Shown here one piece after another: positions 1 through 9,344 of a stretch of DNA of 64,000 nt. Within the stretch, counting starts at the first letter, position 1; every line of letters starts with the position of its first letter. The stretch lies in NCBI RefSeq assembly GCF_900002575.1, contig NZ_LN650648.1, positions 806,001-870,000 of the forward strand. Direction: 5' to 3'. The notes under the pieces are model-generated. The model searched no databases. It was not told the origin of the DNA and worked only from the letters and a program-made list of their open reading frames with translations. Source of the stretch: Romboutsia hominis. GTDB lineage: Bacteria; Bacillota; Clostridia; Peptostreptococcales; Peptostreptococcaceae. The translations under genes were made by a program, and so were the position numbers.

Positions 1-416
1 AAATAGCTTTAGAAATTTTAGTAATAAGATTTTTAGTCAATGCTAATCCAATACCACCAACTAATAAATATATAACATTTAAAGAAATTGATGGAGGACA
101 TGTATATTACCCGGCATTTTTAAGAACTAGTATAAATAGATTAACTAAAGAATTTGGAGGAAATGTAGAAAAATTTAAATCTGTAATGAAAAATATTGGA
201 GCAAGTAAAATAAATATGGGAGATAGTGCCTATAAAATTAGATTTTTAAATGATACATATATTATATATATTTTATGGAGTGGGGATGATGAAATAGAAT
301 CAGCATCTAATATATTATTTGACTCAAATATAAAGCACTATTTTAATGCAGAGGATATAGCAGTAATTGGCGATATACCATTTATAAGAATATATGAAGA
401 ATTAGATAACCTATAA
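1..416 (+). CDS. DUF3786-like protein, C-terminal part (5' end outside window)
   Basis: An open frame runs from position 3 with no stop until 416, so the gene starts before the window. An internal ATG at 186 has no ribosome binding site and is not taken as the start. The visible protein (about 137 residues) contains a GGHVYYPAF segment, an FGG..EKF segment, a 'LWSGDDEIESASNILFD' stretch and an 'AEDIAVIGD' stretch. From memory this order resembles the C-terminal half of DUF3786 proteins, found in anaerobes and often near cobalamin- or corrinoid-linked genes. Function is unknown. The family call is a recollection of motif style, not a search result. Confidence 0.6.
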   Translation, partial: IALEILVIRFLVNANPIPPTNKYITFKEIDGGHVYYPAFLRTSINRLTKEFGGNVEKFKSVMKNIGASKINMGDSAYKIRFLNDTYIIYILWSGDDEIESASNILFDSNIKHYFNAEDIAVIGDIPFIRIYEELDNL

Positions 417-515
417 ATTATATAATAGTGTTCACATTTATTAACCTAGATTTTATAATTAAAATAAGCAAATACATTTGATATAATATACATAAAGCAT
501 CAAAGGAGGAGTCAG

Positions 516-1298
516 ATGATAAAGCTTATTGCAACAGATATGGATGGAACACTATTAAATAATAATAATGAAATACACCATGATTTTATAGATGTATTTG
601 AAAAACTACAAGAAAAAGATATAATATTTGCAGCTGCTAGTGGAAGACAATACTTTAATTTGTTAAAAAGATTTGAAGATGTTAAAGATAAGATGATGTT
701 TATAGCTGAGAATGGAACAATTGTAGTTTATAAGGGAGAAGAGATATTTATAAACTCATTAGATAGAAATATAGCTAAAGAATTAGTTAATATAGGAAGA
801 AATATAGAAAATTCAAATGTAATACTTTGTGGTAAAAATTCTGCATATATAGAATCTACTGATGAAGAATTTATAAAAGAAGTAGAAAAATACTATGAAA
901 AGTATGAAGTAGTAAAAGATGTAAATGAAATAGAAGATGATATATTAAAGGTTACTATATGTGACTTTAATGGGGCTCAAGAAAATAGCAATAAATATTA
1001 CGACGACTATAGAGAGGATTTACAAGTATCTATATCTGGGAAGATATGGTTAGATATAACGAATAAAGGAGCCAATAAAGGAATGGCAATTAAAGCATTT
1101 CAAGAGAAAATGGGTATAGATTTTAATGAAACTATGGTATTTGGAGATTATCTAAATGATTTGGAGATGATGGAAGCAGCTTATCACAGTTATGCTATGG
1201 AAAATGCTCATGATGATTTAAAGAAAGTATCTAGATTTATTGCAAAAAGTAATGATGATAATGGAGTTTTAGAAGCTATAAAATTAAATATATTATAA
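516..1298 (+). CDS. Cof-type HAD-superfamily phosphatase
   Basis: A 260-residue HAD hydrolase of the Cof / YidA-like subfamily, cytosolic, probably dephosphorylating sugar phosphates or similar small metabolites; the substrate is not predictable. The N-terminus has the nucleophile motif TDMDGTLL (two Asp), the middle carries a C2-type cap domain (about residues 85-185), and the C-terminal GDYLNDLEMM is the acidic metal-binding motif IV. The conserved Lys is probably in NKGANKGMA. The length is normal for the family. The ATG follows the strong Shine-Dalgarno AAGGAGGA. It is a single transcription unit closed by a hairpin terminator. Confidence 0.9.
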   Translation: MIKLIATDMDGTLLNNNNEIHHDFIDVFEKLQEKDIIFAAASGRQYFNLLKRFEDVKDKMMFIAENGTIVVYKGEEIFINSLDRNIAKELVNIGRNIENSNVILCGKNSAYIESTDEEFIKEVEKYYEKYEVVKDVNEIEDDILKVTICDFNGAQENSNKYYDDYREDLQVSISGKIWLDITNKGANKGMAIKAFQEKMGIDFNETMVFGDYLNDLEMMEAAYHSYAMENAHDDLKKVSRFIAKSNDDNGVLEAIKLNIL

Positions 1299-1305
1299 TA
1301 AAAGT

Positions 1306-1340
1306 CTACTTAGTATAAATTTATGCTAAGTAGTTTTTTA
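1306..1340 (+). terminator. Rho-independent terminator after HAD gene
   Basis: Inverted repeat CTACTTAG / CTAAGTAG (1306-1313 and 1326-1333) followed directly by a T run. Confidence 0.85.
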
Positions 1341-1430
1341 TTATATTCATTACTAAAATATCTATTGACTGTATTGTAACCATATACTTTATTGTATAAT
1401 ATGATAAGATACAAAATTTAGGAGGATAAA

Positions 1431-2816
1431 ATGGATAATTCAATAGCAAAAAGCTTTAGCTTTTTATCACTTATAAAATTTACTATACCATCGGTGGTAA
1501 TGCTTGTATTTATGTCTTTATATACAATAATAGATGGAATATTTGTATCTAGATTTGTAAATACTGACGCATTATCATCTGTAAATATAGTATATCCATT
1601 TATAAATGTGGTAATAGCAGTTGGTGTAATGTTAGCAACTGGAAGTAGCGCGGTTATAGCTAAAAAAATTGGTGAAGGGAAAACTGAAGAAGCTAAAAAG
1701 AATTTTACATTAATAATACTTTTAGGAGCTACTTTAGGAATCTTAATATCATTTATTGGATATACATTTTTGGAAAAGATAATATATACACTTGGTGGCA
1801 ATAATAGATTATATGGGTATTGTAGAGATTATCTAACAGCAACTTTAATATTTGTTCCAGCGTTTATAATTAATTTATTATTTCAATATCTTACAATAAC
1901 TGCAGGGAAGCCAAATATAGGATTATTATTTACCTTAATAGGCGGATTTAGTAACATAATATTAGATTATTTATTTATAGTTCCTATGGATATGGGAATA
2001 TCAGGAGCGGCATATGCAACAGGTATGGGAAATTTAATACCAGCAATACTTGGAATAATATATTTTAGCAGAAAAAAAGCTTCTTTATATTTTGTAAAGC
2101 CTAGCTTAGACATTAACGTTATATTAACTACAATAACAAATGGTTCATCTGAAATGGTTACGAATCTATCGGCAGGGGTAACTACAATGTTATTTAACAT
2201 AGTTATGATGAAACTTTTAGGATCAGATGGAGTAGCCGCTATAACTATAGTTTTATATGGTGAGTTTTTAATAACATCTGCATATATAGGATTTTCATCA
2301 GGGGTTGCACCTATTATAAGCTACAATTATGGGAATAAAAATGAGCATGAGCTTAAAAAGATAATAAAGTATAGTATAATATTTATATTGTTAAGTTCTG
2401 TGATATTATTTACAGTAGCGATATTAGCATCTCCAATAATAGTAGGATTATTCTCAGAATCTAAAAGTAATGTTTTTAATATTGCTTATAATGGATTTAG
2501 GCTATTTGCTATAGGTTTTTTAATTATGGGAACTAATATATTTACTTCTGCAATGTTTACAGCTTTTTCAAATGGAAAAATATCTGCAACTATATCTTTT
2601 TTAAGAACCTTTGTATTTATAGTATGTGGAATAACTTTTTTACCTAAATATTTAAATGTAAATGGAGTGTGGTTAGCAGTCCCATTAGCAGAACTATTGA
2701 CGGTAATAATATCTATATTATTTATAAATAAATATAAAAATATATATGGGTATTGTAGTAAAAATAAAAAATACAATAAGAAAGAAAAAGAATTAGAGGA
2801 TATAAAGGAGATATAA
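1431..2816 (+). CDS. MATE family multidrug/sodium antiporter (MepA-like)
   Basis: A 461-residue polytopic membrane protein with about 12 hydrophobic segments and the MATE internal two-fold layout. The first half has 'YTIIDGIFVSRFVN' and 'GSSAVIAKKIGEGK', typical of MepA-like MATE transporters that export cationic drugs in exchange for Na+ or H+. The ATG is preceded by TTAGGAGGATAAA. The stop codon directly abuts the ATG of the next gene, so the two are surely co-transcribed and probably translationally coupled. The substrate is unknown. Confidence 0.88.
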   Translation: MDNSIAKSFSFLSLIKFTIPSVVMLVFMSLYTIIDGIFVSRFVNTDALSSVNIVYPFINVVIAVGVMLATGSSAVIAKKIGEGKTEEAKKNFTLIILLGATLGILISFIGYTFLEKIIYTLGGNNRLYGYCRDYLTATLIFVPAFIINLLFQYLTITAGKPNIGLLFTLIGGFSNIILDYLFIVPMDMGISGAAYATGMGNLIPAILGIIYFSRKKASLYFVKPSLDINVILTTITNGSSEMVTNLSAGVTTMLFNIVMMKLLGSDGVAAITIVLYGEFLITSAYIGFSSGVAPIISYNYGNKNEHELKKIIKYSIIFILLSSVILFTVAILASPIIVGLFSESKSNVFNIAYNGFRLFAIGFLIMGTNIFTSAMFTAFSNGKISATISFLRTFVFIVCGITFLPKYLNVNGVWLAVPLAELLTVIISILFINKYKNIYGYCSKNKKYNKKEKELEDIKEI

Positions 2817-3461
2817 ATGTCTGTTGTGTATAAAATAGAAAAGCCAAAAATATATAGTGATCTACAAGAGTGTAGCAATATAGTAGAACTTATAATAAAT
2901 GAGGAAAGTATAGAAAATAAAATAATAGAGGATACTGTAATAAGTGATATATATAATATAAGAATTAGTTTTAATTCCTGTGTTTTTAAGAATATAATAT
3001 TTGAGGAATGTGATTTAAAAAAAATAGATATAGTAGATTGTATATTTGAAAACTGTGATTTATCTAATATAGATATATCAGATAGTAGTATATATAGAAC
3101 AGAGTTTATAAATTGTAAATTAATAGGCAGTAGATTCGATGATTCTTTAATGAAAAATGTAGTATTTAAGGATACTATAGGGACATATTCAAATTTTTCA
3201 TATGCTAAATTAAAAAATATATACTTTAAAGATTCTAGTTTTAGAAATTCAGTATTTCAGGAAATAGAAAGTAAAGGTTTAATTTTAGAATCTACAGATT
3301 TGACAAAATCAGTTTTTAGAGGAAGTTCTCTTGATAAAGTAGATTTAACTACTTGTAATATAGATAGTTTAGAAATAAGTATAAAAGATGTTTCAGGTGG
3401 AATTTTAACACCTATTCAAGCTTTAGAATTAACTAAACTTATGAATATAGTAGTAAAATAA
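2817..3461 (+). CDS. Pentapeptide-repeat protein
   Basis: A 214-residue protein whose residues ~50-180 are successive five-residue repeats of the A(D/N)LXX type, seen in stretches such as 'CDLKKIDIVDCIFENCDLSNIDISD' shortened here to its rhythm of C/S-x-F/L at every fifth residue. Such repeats fold as a right-handed quadrilateral beta helix. Some family members (Qnr/MfpA type) shield gyrase from inhibitors, but most have no known function. Immediate coupling to a MATE exporter makes a stress or drug-tolerance role conceivable; this is inference only. A strong terminator follows. Confidence 0.8.
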   Translation: MSVVYKIEKPKIYSDLQECSNIVELIINEESIENKIIEDTVISDIYNIRISFNSCVFKNIIFEECDLKKIDIVDCIFENCDLSNIDISDSSIYRTEFINCKLIGSRFDDSLMKNVVFKDTIGTYSNFSYAKLKNIYFKDSSFRNSVFQEIESKGLILESTDLTKSVFRGSSLDKVDLTTCNIDSLEISIKDVSGGILTPIQALELTKLMNIVVK

Positions 3462-3533
3462 AGCAATATAAAAGGGATATTTAAAGATTAATAAAGGCAT
3501 AAAGCTTTAAATAAGTATATAGTGATAGTAAAA

Positions 3534-3568
3534 ATGAACTAAAACATAATTGTTTTAGTTCATTTTTT
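3534..3568 (+). terminator. Rho-independent terminator after pentapeptide gene
   Basis: Perfect hairpin ATGAACTAAAAC / GTTTTAGTTCAT with a six-base loop and a T6 tail. It closes the MATE-pentapeptide unit. Confidence 0.9.
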
Positions 3569-3850
3569 ACGCTTAAGGGAATTATGATATTTCATAAATT
3601 GTGGATAACTATTGAAATTAAGTAATACTAATTAATTTTATGAGCGTAAAAAAGACATTTTGAGCAACGGACGAAGTCGTTGGTAACATGAGCACAGCGA
3701 AACTTTTACATACAAGGAAATTATATTAATTATAAAACTATTGATAATAAGTAAGATATATTAATAAGTTCAAAATATAAAAAATGATATTTTAAGCAAC
3801 GAATAAATTTGTTGGTGACATGAGCAAAGTGAATTTTTTTATATAAGAGT
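3569..3850. repeat. Pair of related small intergenic repeats
   Basis: Two imperfect copies of one element lie at about 3653-3705 and 3786-3836. Each runs as 'AGCAACG-AxxAA-TxxGTTGGT-ACATGAGCA-AG-GAA' and ends in a T run. The preceding sequence holds TTTTTTACGC (3563-3572) and its inverse GCGTAAAAAA (3643-3652). CGCTTAAGG at 3570 recurs at about 10391. No ORF of note lies in 3462-4038. The rest (3851-4030) is AT-rich leader of the ribose operon with nothing else recognisable. Confidence 0.5.
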
Positions 3851-4038
3851 ATATTATTAAAATATAATTATATACTTTTATATGAAATTAGAGTTAGAAT
3901 TAATATAAAATGTAAAAAAATGCATATAAATATATAAATATGTTGCACTTAATAAATAAATATGATACTCTATAGGAAAGATAAAATGAATATTAAAATA
4001 GAAATGATATATATATTATAAAAATTAGGAGGAACATT

Positions 4039-4947
4039 GTGAAGAATATATGCGTTATAGGTAGTCTAAATATGGATTTAGTTGTAAATGTAGAAAAGAT
4101 GCCAAAAGCAGGACAAACTTTATTAGGAAGTAATTTCAAAGAAGTTCCAGGTGGAAAAGGTGCTAACCAAGCAGTAGCTATGGCTAGATTAAATGGAAAT
4201 GTAACTATGATTGGTAAAGTTGGAAATGATAGCTTTGGAGAAACTTTAGTAAACTCATTAAAAAAAGATAATGTAAATACTGATTACATACAAGTAGAAA
4301 AAGGTCCAAGTGGTGTAGCACTTATAACGGTAGATAAGAATGCACAAAACTCTATAGTAGTAGCACCAGGAGCTAATTATAAATTAACTAAAGAAGATAT
4401 AGATAAAAATATAGATGCGATAAAGAATAGTGATATAGTAGTAGTTCAACTTGAAACTCCACTAGAAACTATAAAATATGCTCTTAAAAAAGCTAAGGAA
4501 TTAGGTAAGTATACTATATTAAACCCAGCACCAGCAGTAGTTTTAGAAGATGGGATAATAGAAAATGTAGATTTGTTAACTCCAAATGAAACTGAACTTG
4601 AAATAATAAGTGGAAAATCAATAAGTAATGAAGATGATATAAATGAATGTGCACAAATAATGATAAACAAAGGTGTAAAAGAACTTATAGTAACTTTAGG
4701 TTCTAAGGGGAGTTTATATATAAATAAAGAAACATCAATGTTTAAAAAGGCATATAAAGTTGAAGCTATAGATACTACAGCAGCAGGTGATAGCTATACT
4801 GGAGCTTTAGCTGTGGCAATATCAATTGGCAAAGATATGGAATATGCTATGGATTTTGCTTCAAAGGTTGGAGCATTATCAGTTATGAAAGAAGGTGCTC
4901 AAAGTAGCCTACCAACATTAATAGAAGTTGAGAACTTTAGGGGGTAA
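4039..4947 (+). CDS. rbsK: Ribokinase
   Basis: A 302-residue PfkB-family sugar kinase that phosphorylates ribose to ribose-5-phosphate in the cytosol. Visible signatures: N-terminal 'GSLNMDLV', the first PfkB motif in 'VPGGKGANQAVAMARL', and the C-terminal catalytic motif 'DTTAAGDSYTGAL', whose Asp is the base. GTG is the start codon, placed five bases after AGGAGGAAC. It is the first gene of a tight five-gene operon. No rbsR-type LacI regulator is visible nearby. Confidence 0.95.
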   Translation: MKNICVIGSLNMDLVVNVEKMPKAGQTLLGSNFKEVPGGKGANQAVAMARLNGNVTMIGKVGNDSFGETLVNSLKKDNVNTDYIQVEKGPSGVALITVDKNAQNSIVVAPGANYKLTKEDIDKNIDAIKNSDIVVVQLETPLETIKYALKKAKELGKYTILNPAPAVVLEDGIIENVDLLTPNETELEIISGKSISNEDDINECAQIMINKGVKELIVTLGSKGSLYINKETSMFKKAYKVEAIDTTAAGDSYTGALAVAISIGKDMEYAMDFASKVGALSVMKEGAQSSLPTLIEVENFRG

Positions 4948-4950
4948 ATT

Positions 4951-5346
4951 ATGAAAAAAACTAAACTGATAAATAGTGAAATATCATATACTATATCTAA
5001 AATGGGTCATACTGATAGTTTAACTATAGGAGATTGTGGACTTCCGATAAGTGATGATGTTAAAAAGATAGATCTAGCATTAACTCATGGAGTACCAAGT
5101 TTTATAGATACTTTAGATGTAGTACTAGAAGAATTATGTGTTGAGGAGATAATAATAGCTAGTGAAATTAAAGAAAGAAACGAAAAAATATACAAAGAAA
5201 TATTAAAACGATTTGAAAATGTAAAAGTTACGGAAGTTAGTCATGAAGAATTTAAAATGATGACTAATAACAGTAAAGCTTTTGTTAGAACTGGCGAGTG
5301 CAGTCCTTATGCTAATATAATATTAAAATCAGGAGTTGTATTTTAA
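4951..5346 (+). CDS. rbsD: D-ribose pyranase
   Basis: A 131-residue RbsD/FucU-family mutarotase that interconverts the pyranose and furanose forms of ribose so that RbsK receives its substrate. Typical features: 'MGHTDSLTIGDCGLPI' with the catalytic His near residue 20 and the C-terminal 'RTGECSPYANIILKSGV'. It lies three bases after rbsK, with the Shine-Dalgarno GGGGG inside the rbsK end. Confidence 0.93.
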   Translation: MKKTKLINSEISYTISKMGHTDSLTIGDCGLPISDDVKKIDLALTHGVPSFIDTLDVVLEELCVEEIIIASEIKERNEKIYKEILKRFENVKVTEVSHEEFKMMTNNSKAFVRTGECSPYANIILKSGVVF

Positions 5347-5347
5347 C

Positions 5348-6841
5348 ATGAAAACACCTATTTTGAAAATGACAAATATAGTAAAAGAATTTCCAGGAGT
5401 TAAGGCACTAGACGGGGTTAATCTAGAGCTTTATGAAGGAAAAGTTATGGCTTTGATGGGAGAAAATGGAGCGGGAAAATCTACACTTATGAAAATATTA
5501 AGTGGTGTATATAAAAAGACAAAAGGCCAAATTTACTATAATGGAAAAGAAGAAGATATAAAAGGGCCTAAAGATGCAGCTGATAAAGGAATTGCAATAA
5601 TACATCAAGAGCTTAACTTAGTAAATGATTTAAGCATAGGCGAAAATATATTTTTAGGAAGAGAACCTAAAAATGGACTTAAAATAGACTTTAATAAACT
5701 ACATAGTGATAGTCAAAAGTTACTTCAAAAGTTAAATGTAGAGACTAGTTCAAAATGTCTTGTAAAAAACTTAAGCATAGGTCAAAAGCAAATGATCGAA
5801 ATTGCAAAAGCTTTATCATTAGATGCAAAGATAATAATAATGGACGAGCCAACAGATGCACTAACAGATAAGGAAACTGAGAGTTTATTTAAGGTTATAA
5901 ATGAGTTAAAAGAAGAAGGAAAAGCAATTGTATATATATCACATAGACTAAAAGAAATATTTGAAATATGTGATTATATAACTGTACTAAGAGATGGAAA
6001 ATATGTAGGTCAAGAAGAAATAAAAGATATAGACGAAGATAAAATGATAGAGATGATGGTAGGTAGAAAGCTTACAGACCAATTCCCTAGAATTGAATGT
6101 GAAAAAGGAGAGCCTATACTAGAGGTTAAAAATCTAAAAAATAAATTTGTAGATAATGTAAGTTTTGATGTAAAAGGTGGAGAAATAGTCGGTATATCAG
6201 GACTTATGGGGGCAGGTAGAACGGAACTTGCAAAAACTATATATGGACATATAAAAAAAGAAAGTGGAAGTATATATGTAAATAAAAAAGAGATATTTAA
6301 CAGAAGCTCAAAAGACGGTTTAAAAAATAAAATAGCTTATGTTAGTGAAGATAGAAAAGGGGATGGATTAATCTTAGATTTATCTATAAGAGAAAATATG
6401 ACCATATCTTCATTAAATACTATATCATCTTTATTTAAAATAAATAAGCAAAAAGAAAAAGAGATAGTAAATAGCTATATAGATAAGATAAATATAAAAA
6501 CACCAAGCCAAGAACAACTTATAAGAAATTTAAGTGGTGGTAATCAGCAAAAAGTAGCAATAGCAAAAGCACTACTTACAAATCCAGATGTTTTAATTCT
6601 TGATGAACCTACTAGAGGTGTTGATGTAGGAGCTAAAAAAGAGATATATGACTTAATAAATGATTTTAAGTCAAAGGGAAAAGCGGTTATAATGATATCT
6701 TCAGAAATGCCAGAAATACTTGGATTAAGTGATAGAATATTAGTACTTAGCCAAGGAAGAATAACTGGAGAGTTTGAGAAAGAAGAAGTAAGCCAAGAAG
6801 CAATATTAAAATGTGCAGTAGAAACTAGGGAGGCAGTATAG
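5348..6841 (+). CDS. rbsA: Ribose ABC transporter ATP-binding protein
   Basis: A 497-residue ATPase with two fused ABC domains, as in RbsA/MglA/XylG. The first domain has Walker A GENGAGKST, signature LSIGQKQ and Walker B IIIMDEPT. The second has the usual degenerate P-loop GLMGAGRTE, signature LSGGNQQK and Walker B VLILDEPT. It energises ribose import together with RbsC and RbsB. An in-frame TTG at 5336 sits directly on the AGGAG; ATG at 5348, 12 bases after it, is preferred as the start. Confidence 0.94.
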   Translation: MKTPILKMTNIVKEFPGVKALDGVNLELYEGKVMALMGENGAGKSTLMKILSGVYKKTKGQIYYNGKEEDIKGPKDAADKGIAIIHQELNLVNDLSIGENIFLGREPKNGLKIDFNKLHSDSQKLLQKLNVETSSKCLVKNLSIGQKQMIEIAKALSLDAKIIIMDEPTDALTDKETESLFKVINELKEEGKAIVYISHRLKEIFEICDYITVLRDGKYVGQEEIKDIDEDKMIEMMVGRKLTDQFPRIECEKGEPILEVKNLKNKFVDNVSFDVKGGEIVGISGLMGAGRTELAKTIYGHIKKESGSIYVNKKEIFNRSSKDGLKNKIAYVSEDRKGDGLILDLSIRENMTISSLNTISSLFKINKQKEKEIVNSYIDKINIKTPSQEQLIRNLSGGNQQKVAIAKALLTNPDVLILDEPTRGVDVGAKKEIYDLINDFKSKGKAVIMISSEMPEILGLSDRILVLSQGRITGEFEKEEVSQEAILKCAVETREAV

Positions 6842-6843
6842 TT

Positions 6844-7818
6844 ATGTCATCACAATGTATACAAAATACGAAAGATAGTAAATTAGATATAAAAAATATA
6901 TTAATAAAGTATAAAAGTTTAGTAGGATTATTATTGTTAGTAGGTATAGTTTCAATATTAAGTCCATCATTTTTAAGCACTAAAAATATTTTTAATATAT
7001 TAAGACAAACATCAGTAAATGCAATAATAGCAGCTGGTATGACTTTTGTTATATTAACAGGAGGAATAGATTTATCTGTAGGTTCAATACTTGCTATAAG
7101 TGGAGCAATTTGTGCGAGTTTACTTGTATCAGGACAAAATATAGTAATAGCTATAGTAATATCTATATTAATAGGAGCTGTTGTTGGTTTTTTAAATGGA
7201 TTTGTAATCTCAAAAGGAAAACTTCAACCATTTATAGCAACACTTGCAACTATGACAATACTTAGAGGTTTAACTTTAGTATTTACAGATGGAAAGCCTA
7301 TAACATTAGGGAGTGGAGATTTAGCAATAAACTTTGGTAAAATAGGTGGAGGAGAAATATTCTCTATACCAACTCCAGCAATAATAATGATAGTAGTATT
7401 TTTAGTATGTGCTTATATACTAAATAGTACTAAAATGGGAAGATATACTTATGCATTAGGTTCTAATGAAGAAGCAACAAAGCTATCAGGACTTAATACA
7501 GATAAAATAAAAATATGGGTATACACAATAAGTGGTATATTATCAGCACTAGCTGGAGTTATAATAACCTCTAGATTATATTCTGCACAACCAACAGCAG
7601 GTACTGGATATGAGTTAGATGCAATAGCAGCAGTAGTACTTGGTGGAACTAGTTTAACAGGTGGAAAAGGTAAAATAACTGGAACTATAATAGGTGCATT
7701 AATAATAGGTGTATTAAGTAACGCACTTAATATATTAGATGTATCATCATATTATCAAATGATGGTAAAAGGTGTAGTTATATTAATAGCTGTACTTTTA
7801 GACAGAAGAAGTAACTAG
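6844..7818 (+). CDS. rbsC: Ribose ABC transporter permease
   Basis: A 324-residue inner-membrane permease of the BPD_transp_2 family with about 8-10 membrane segments. Diagnostic stretches are 'GGIDLSVGSILAISGAI' and 'GTSLTGGKGKITGT', the latter being the EAA-like loop that contacts RbsA. ATG lies two bases beyond the rbsA stop, after a GGGAGG within the rbsA end. Confidence 0.94.
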   Translation: MSSQCIQNTKDSKLDIKNILIKYKSLVGLLLLVGIVSILSPSFLSTKNIFNILRQTSVNAIIAAGMTFVILTGGIDLSVGSILAISGAICASLLVSGQNIVIAIVISILIGAVVGFLNGFVISKGKLQPFIATLATMTILRGLTLVFTDGKPITLGSGDLAINFGKIGGGEIFSIPTPAIIMIVVFLVCAYILNSTKMGRYTYALGSNEEATKLSGLNTDKIKIWVYTISGILSALAGVIITSRLYSAQPTAGTGYELDAIAAVVLGGTSLTGGKGKITGTIIGALIIGVLSNALNILDVSSYYQMMVKGVVILIAVLLDRRSN

Positions 7819-7829
7819 GAGGAAATAAA

Positions 7830-8723
7830 ATGAAAAAATTTCTTTCTATAATAATAACTATAATATTATCATCAAGCCTACTAGTAGGATGTAGTTCTAA
7901 AGATAATGGAGTAAAAAAGATAGGACTTATAGTATCAACATTAAACAATCCATTTTTCGTAGATCTAAAAGCTGGAGTAGAAGAAAAAGCAAAAGAATTA
8001 GGATATGAAGTAGTAGTTCTTGATTCACAAAATGACCCAGCTAAAGAAGTATCTAATATGGAAGATATAAGTGTTAGAGATGTAGATATAGTACTTTTAA
8101 ACCCAGTTGATTCAGATTCAGCAATAGCATCTGTTATGGTCGCTAATAATTTAAAGTTACCAGTAATAACAGTTGACAGAGCAGCAAATGGAGGAGAAGT
8201 TATATCTCATGTTGCATCTGATAATGTTGCTGGAGGAAAAATGGCAGCAGACTTTTTAATAGAAAAACTTGGTGGAAAAGGAAATGTAGTAGAACTTGAA
8301 GGTATAGCAGGTTCTTCAGCTACAAGAGATAGAGGTAAAGGATTTGAAGATGGTATAAAAAATAGTGAGTTTAAGTTAATAGCTAAACAAAGTGCAGACT
8401 TTGATAGAAGTAAGGGACTTACTGTTATGGAAAATATTATTCAATCAAAGGATAATATAAATGCTGTATTTGCTCAAAATGATGAAATGGCTTTAGGAGC
8501 TCAAAAAGCATTAGAAGATGCTAATATGAAAGATGTATTAGTAGTTGGATTTGATGCAACAGATGATGCAGTTGAATCTGTTAAAAGTGGGAAAATGGAT
8601 GCAACAGTAGCACAACAACCAATACTTATAGGAGAGACGGCTGTTGAAGCTGCCAATAAGGTTATAAAAGGTGAGAAAATAAATAAATATATACCAGTTG
8701 AATTAAAGTTAGTAAAAAAGTAA
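7830..8723 (+). CDS. rbsB: Ribose-binding lipoprotein
   Basis: A 297-residue periplasmic-binding-protein-like I family protein. The signal peptide ends in the lipobox LLVGC, so it is anchored outside the membrane by a lipidated Cys near residue 21. Motifs typical of RbsB: 'STLNNPFFVDLKAGVEEKAKELGY', 'LDSQNDPAKEVSNMED' and 'AVFAQNDEMALGA'. It is the last gene of the operon, 11 bases after rbsC with AGGAGG, and is followed by a terminator. Confidence 0.95.
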   Translation: MKKFLSIIITIILSSSLLVGCSSKDNGVKKIGLIVSTLNNPFFVDLKAGVEEKAKELGYEVVVLDSQNDPAKEVSNMEDISVRDVDIVLLNPVDSDSAIASVMVANNLKLPVITVDRAANGGEVISHVASDNVAGGKMAADFLIEKLGGKGNVVELEGIAGSSATRDRGKGFEDGIKNSEFKLIAKQSADFDRSKGLTVMENIIQSKDNINAVFAQNDEMALGAQKALEDANMKDVLVVGFDATDDAVESVKSGKMDATVAQQPILIGETAVEAANKVIKGEKINKYIPVELKLVKK

Positions 8724-8757
8724 TTCAGTAAAACCTAAATATAAATTGTAAGTATAC

Positions 8758-8789
8758 AAAAAGCTTGATTTAAATAATCAAGCTTTTTT
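8758..8789 (+). terminator. Rho-independent terminator of rbs operon
   Basis: Hairpin AAGCTTGATT / AATCAAGCTT (8761-8770, 8776-8785) with a T run. Confidence 0.88.
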
Positions 8790-8844
8790 GTTTGCAAGGA
8801 TTTTACGCTAAGTATAAAATTATTTAAAAATTTTAATAAAAATT

Positions 8845-9195
8845 TTATTTATCTTTGTATTCAGCACCAGCATTAACTTTAGTAACTTGGACAGCAACCA
8901 TATCCTCTTTATCAGAGTTTTTAATGCCATGCCATTCATTCGCTTTTACAAAAACTGTACATCCAGTATGAACATTATGTTCTTTTTCTTCAACAGTCAT
9001 AACTCCAGAGCCTTTTAAAAAGAAAAATATTTGCTCGCCATTTGGATGTCTATGCATTGCTAAATCTTGATTTGGTTTAAAATAATAAACTTCACAAGTT
9101 ATATCGTTACCAGAAAAGACTGGTGTCTTAGGAACTACAGTATCATTGAAATTTGCTGCTTGTGGGTCTAGTAAATGTTTATGATTTGATTCCAT
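8845..9195 (-). CDS. Small cupin-domain protein
   Basis: A 116-residue single-domain cupin. Motif 1 is seen in 'AMHRHPNGEQIFFFLKGSG' (His, His and Glu, likely metal ligands) and motif 2 in 'FVKANEWHGIKN' (His). The fold binds Fe, Mn or Zn and may be enzymatic or a sensor; the substrate is unknown. The start chosen is the ATG at 9195, which has GGAGG seven bases upstream on the minus strand; a longer frame to 9237 has no such site. It is monocistronic and convergent with the rbs operon. Confidence 0.85.
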   Translation of the reverse strand: MESNHKHLLDPQAANFNDTVVPKTPVFSGNDITCEVYYFKPNQDLAMHRHPNGEQIFFFLKGSGVMTVEEKEHNVHTGCTVFVKANEWHGIKNSDKEDMVAVQVTKVNAGAEYKDK

Positions 9196-9216
9196 AAAAA
9201 ACCTCCATATATACGT

Positions 9217-9259
9217 AATTGAATATATTTTACTCAAAATATAAAAGTTATATTCAATT
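9217..9259. promoter_or_regulatory. Inverted repeat upstream of cupin gene (possible operator)
   Basis: Arms AATTGAATATA (9217-9227) and TATATTCAATT (9249-9259) are perfectly complementary and 21 bases apart, just upstream of the cupin Shine-Dalgarno and between it and the divergent HesB-like gene. Position and symmetry suggest a regulator site. AT-richness makes chance a real possibility. Confidence 0.35.
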
Positions 9260-9344
9260 AATAAATTTTAAACTATTAGAAATAATTATTTATATAAATA
9301 TGGTATAATATTAAAGAGACAGAAGGATAGGAGAGGCTGATAAT

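Noticed and set aside
1418-1801. Minus-strand open frame inside the MATE gene
   Set aside because: It is a shadow of a strong coding frame with no ribosome site and no protein-like features.
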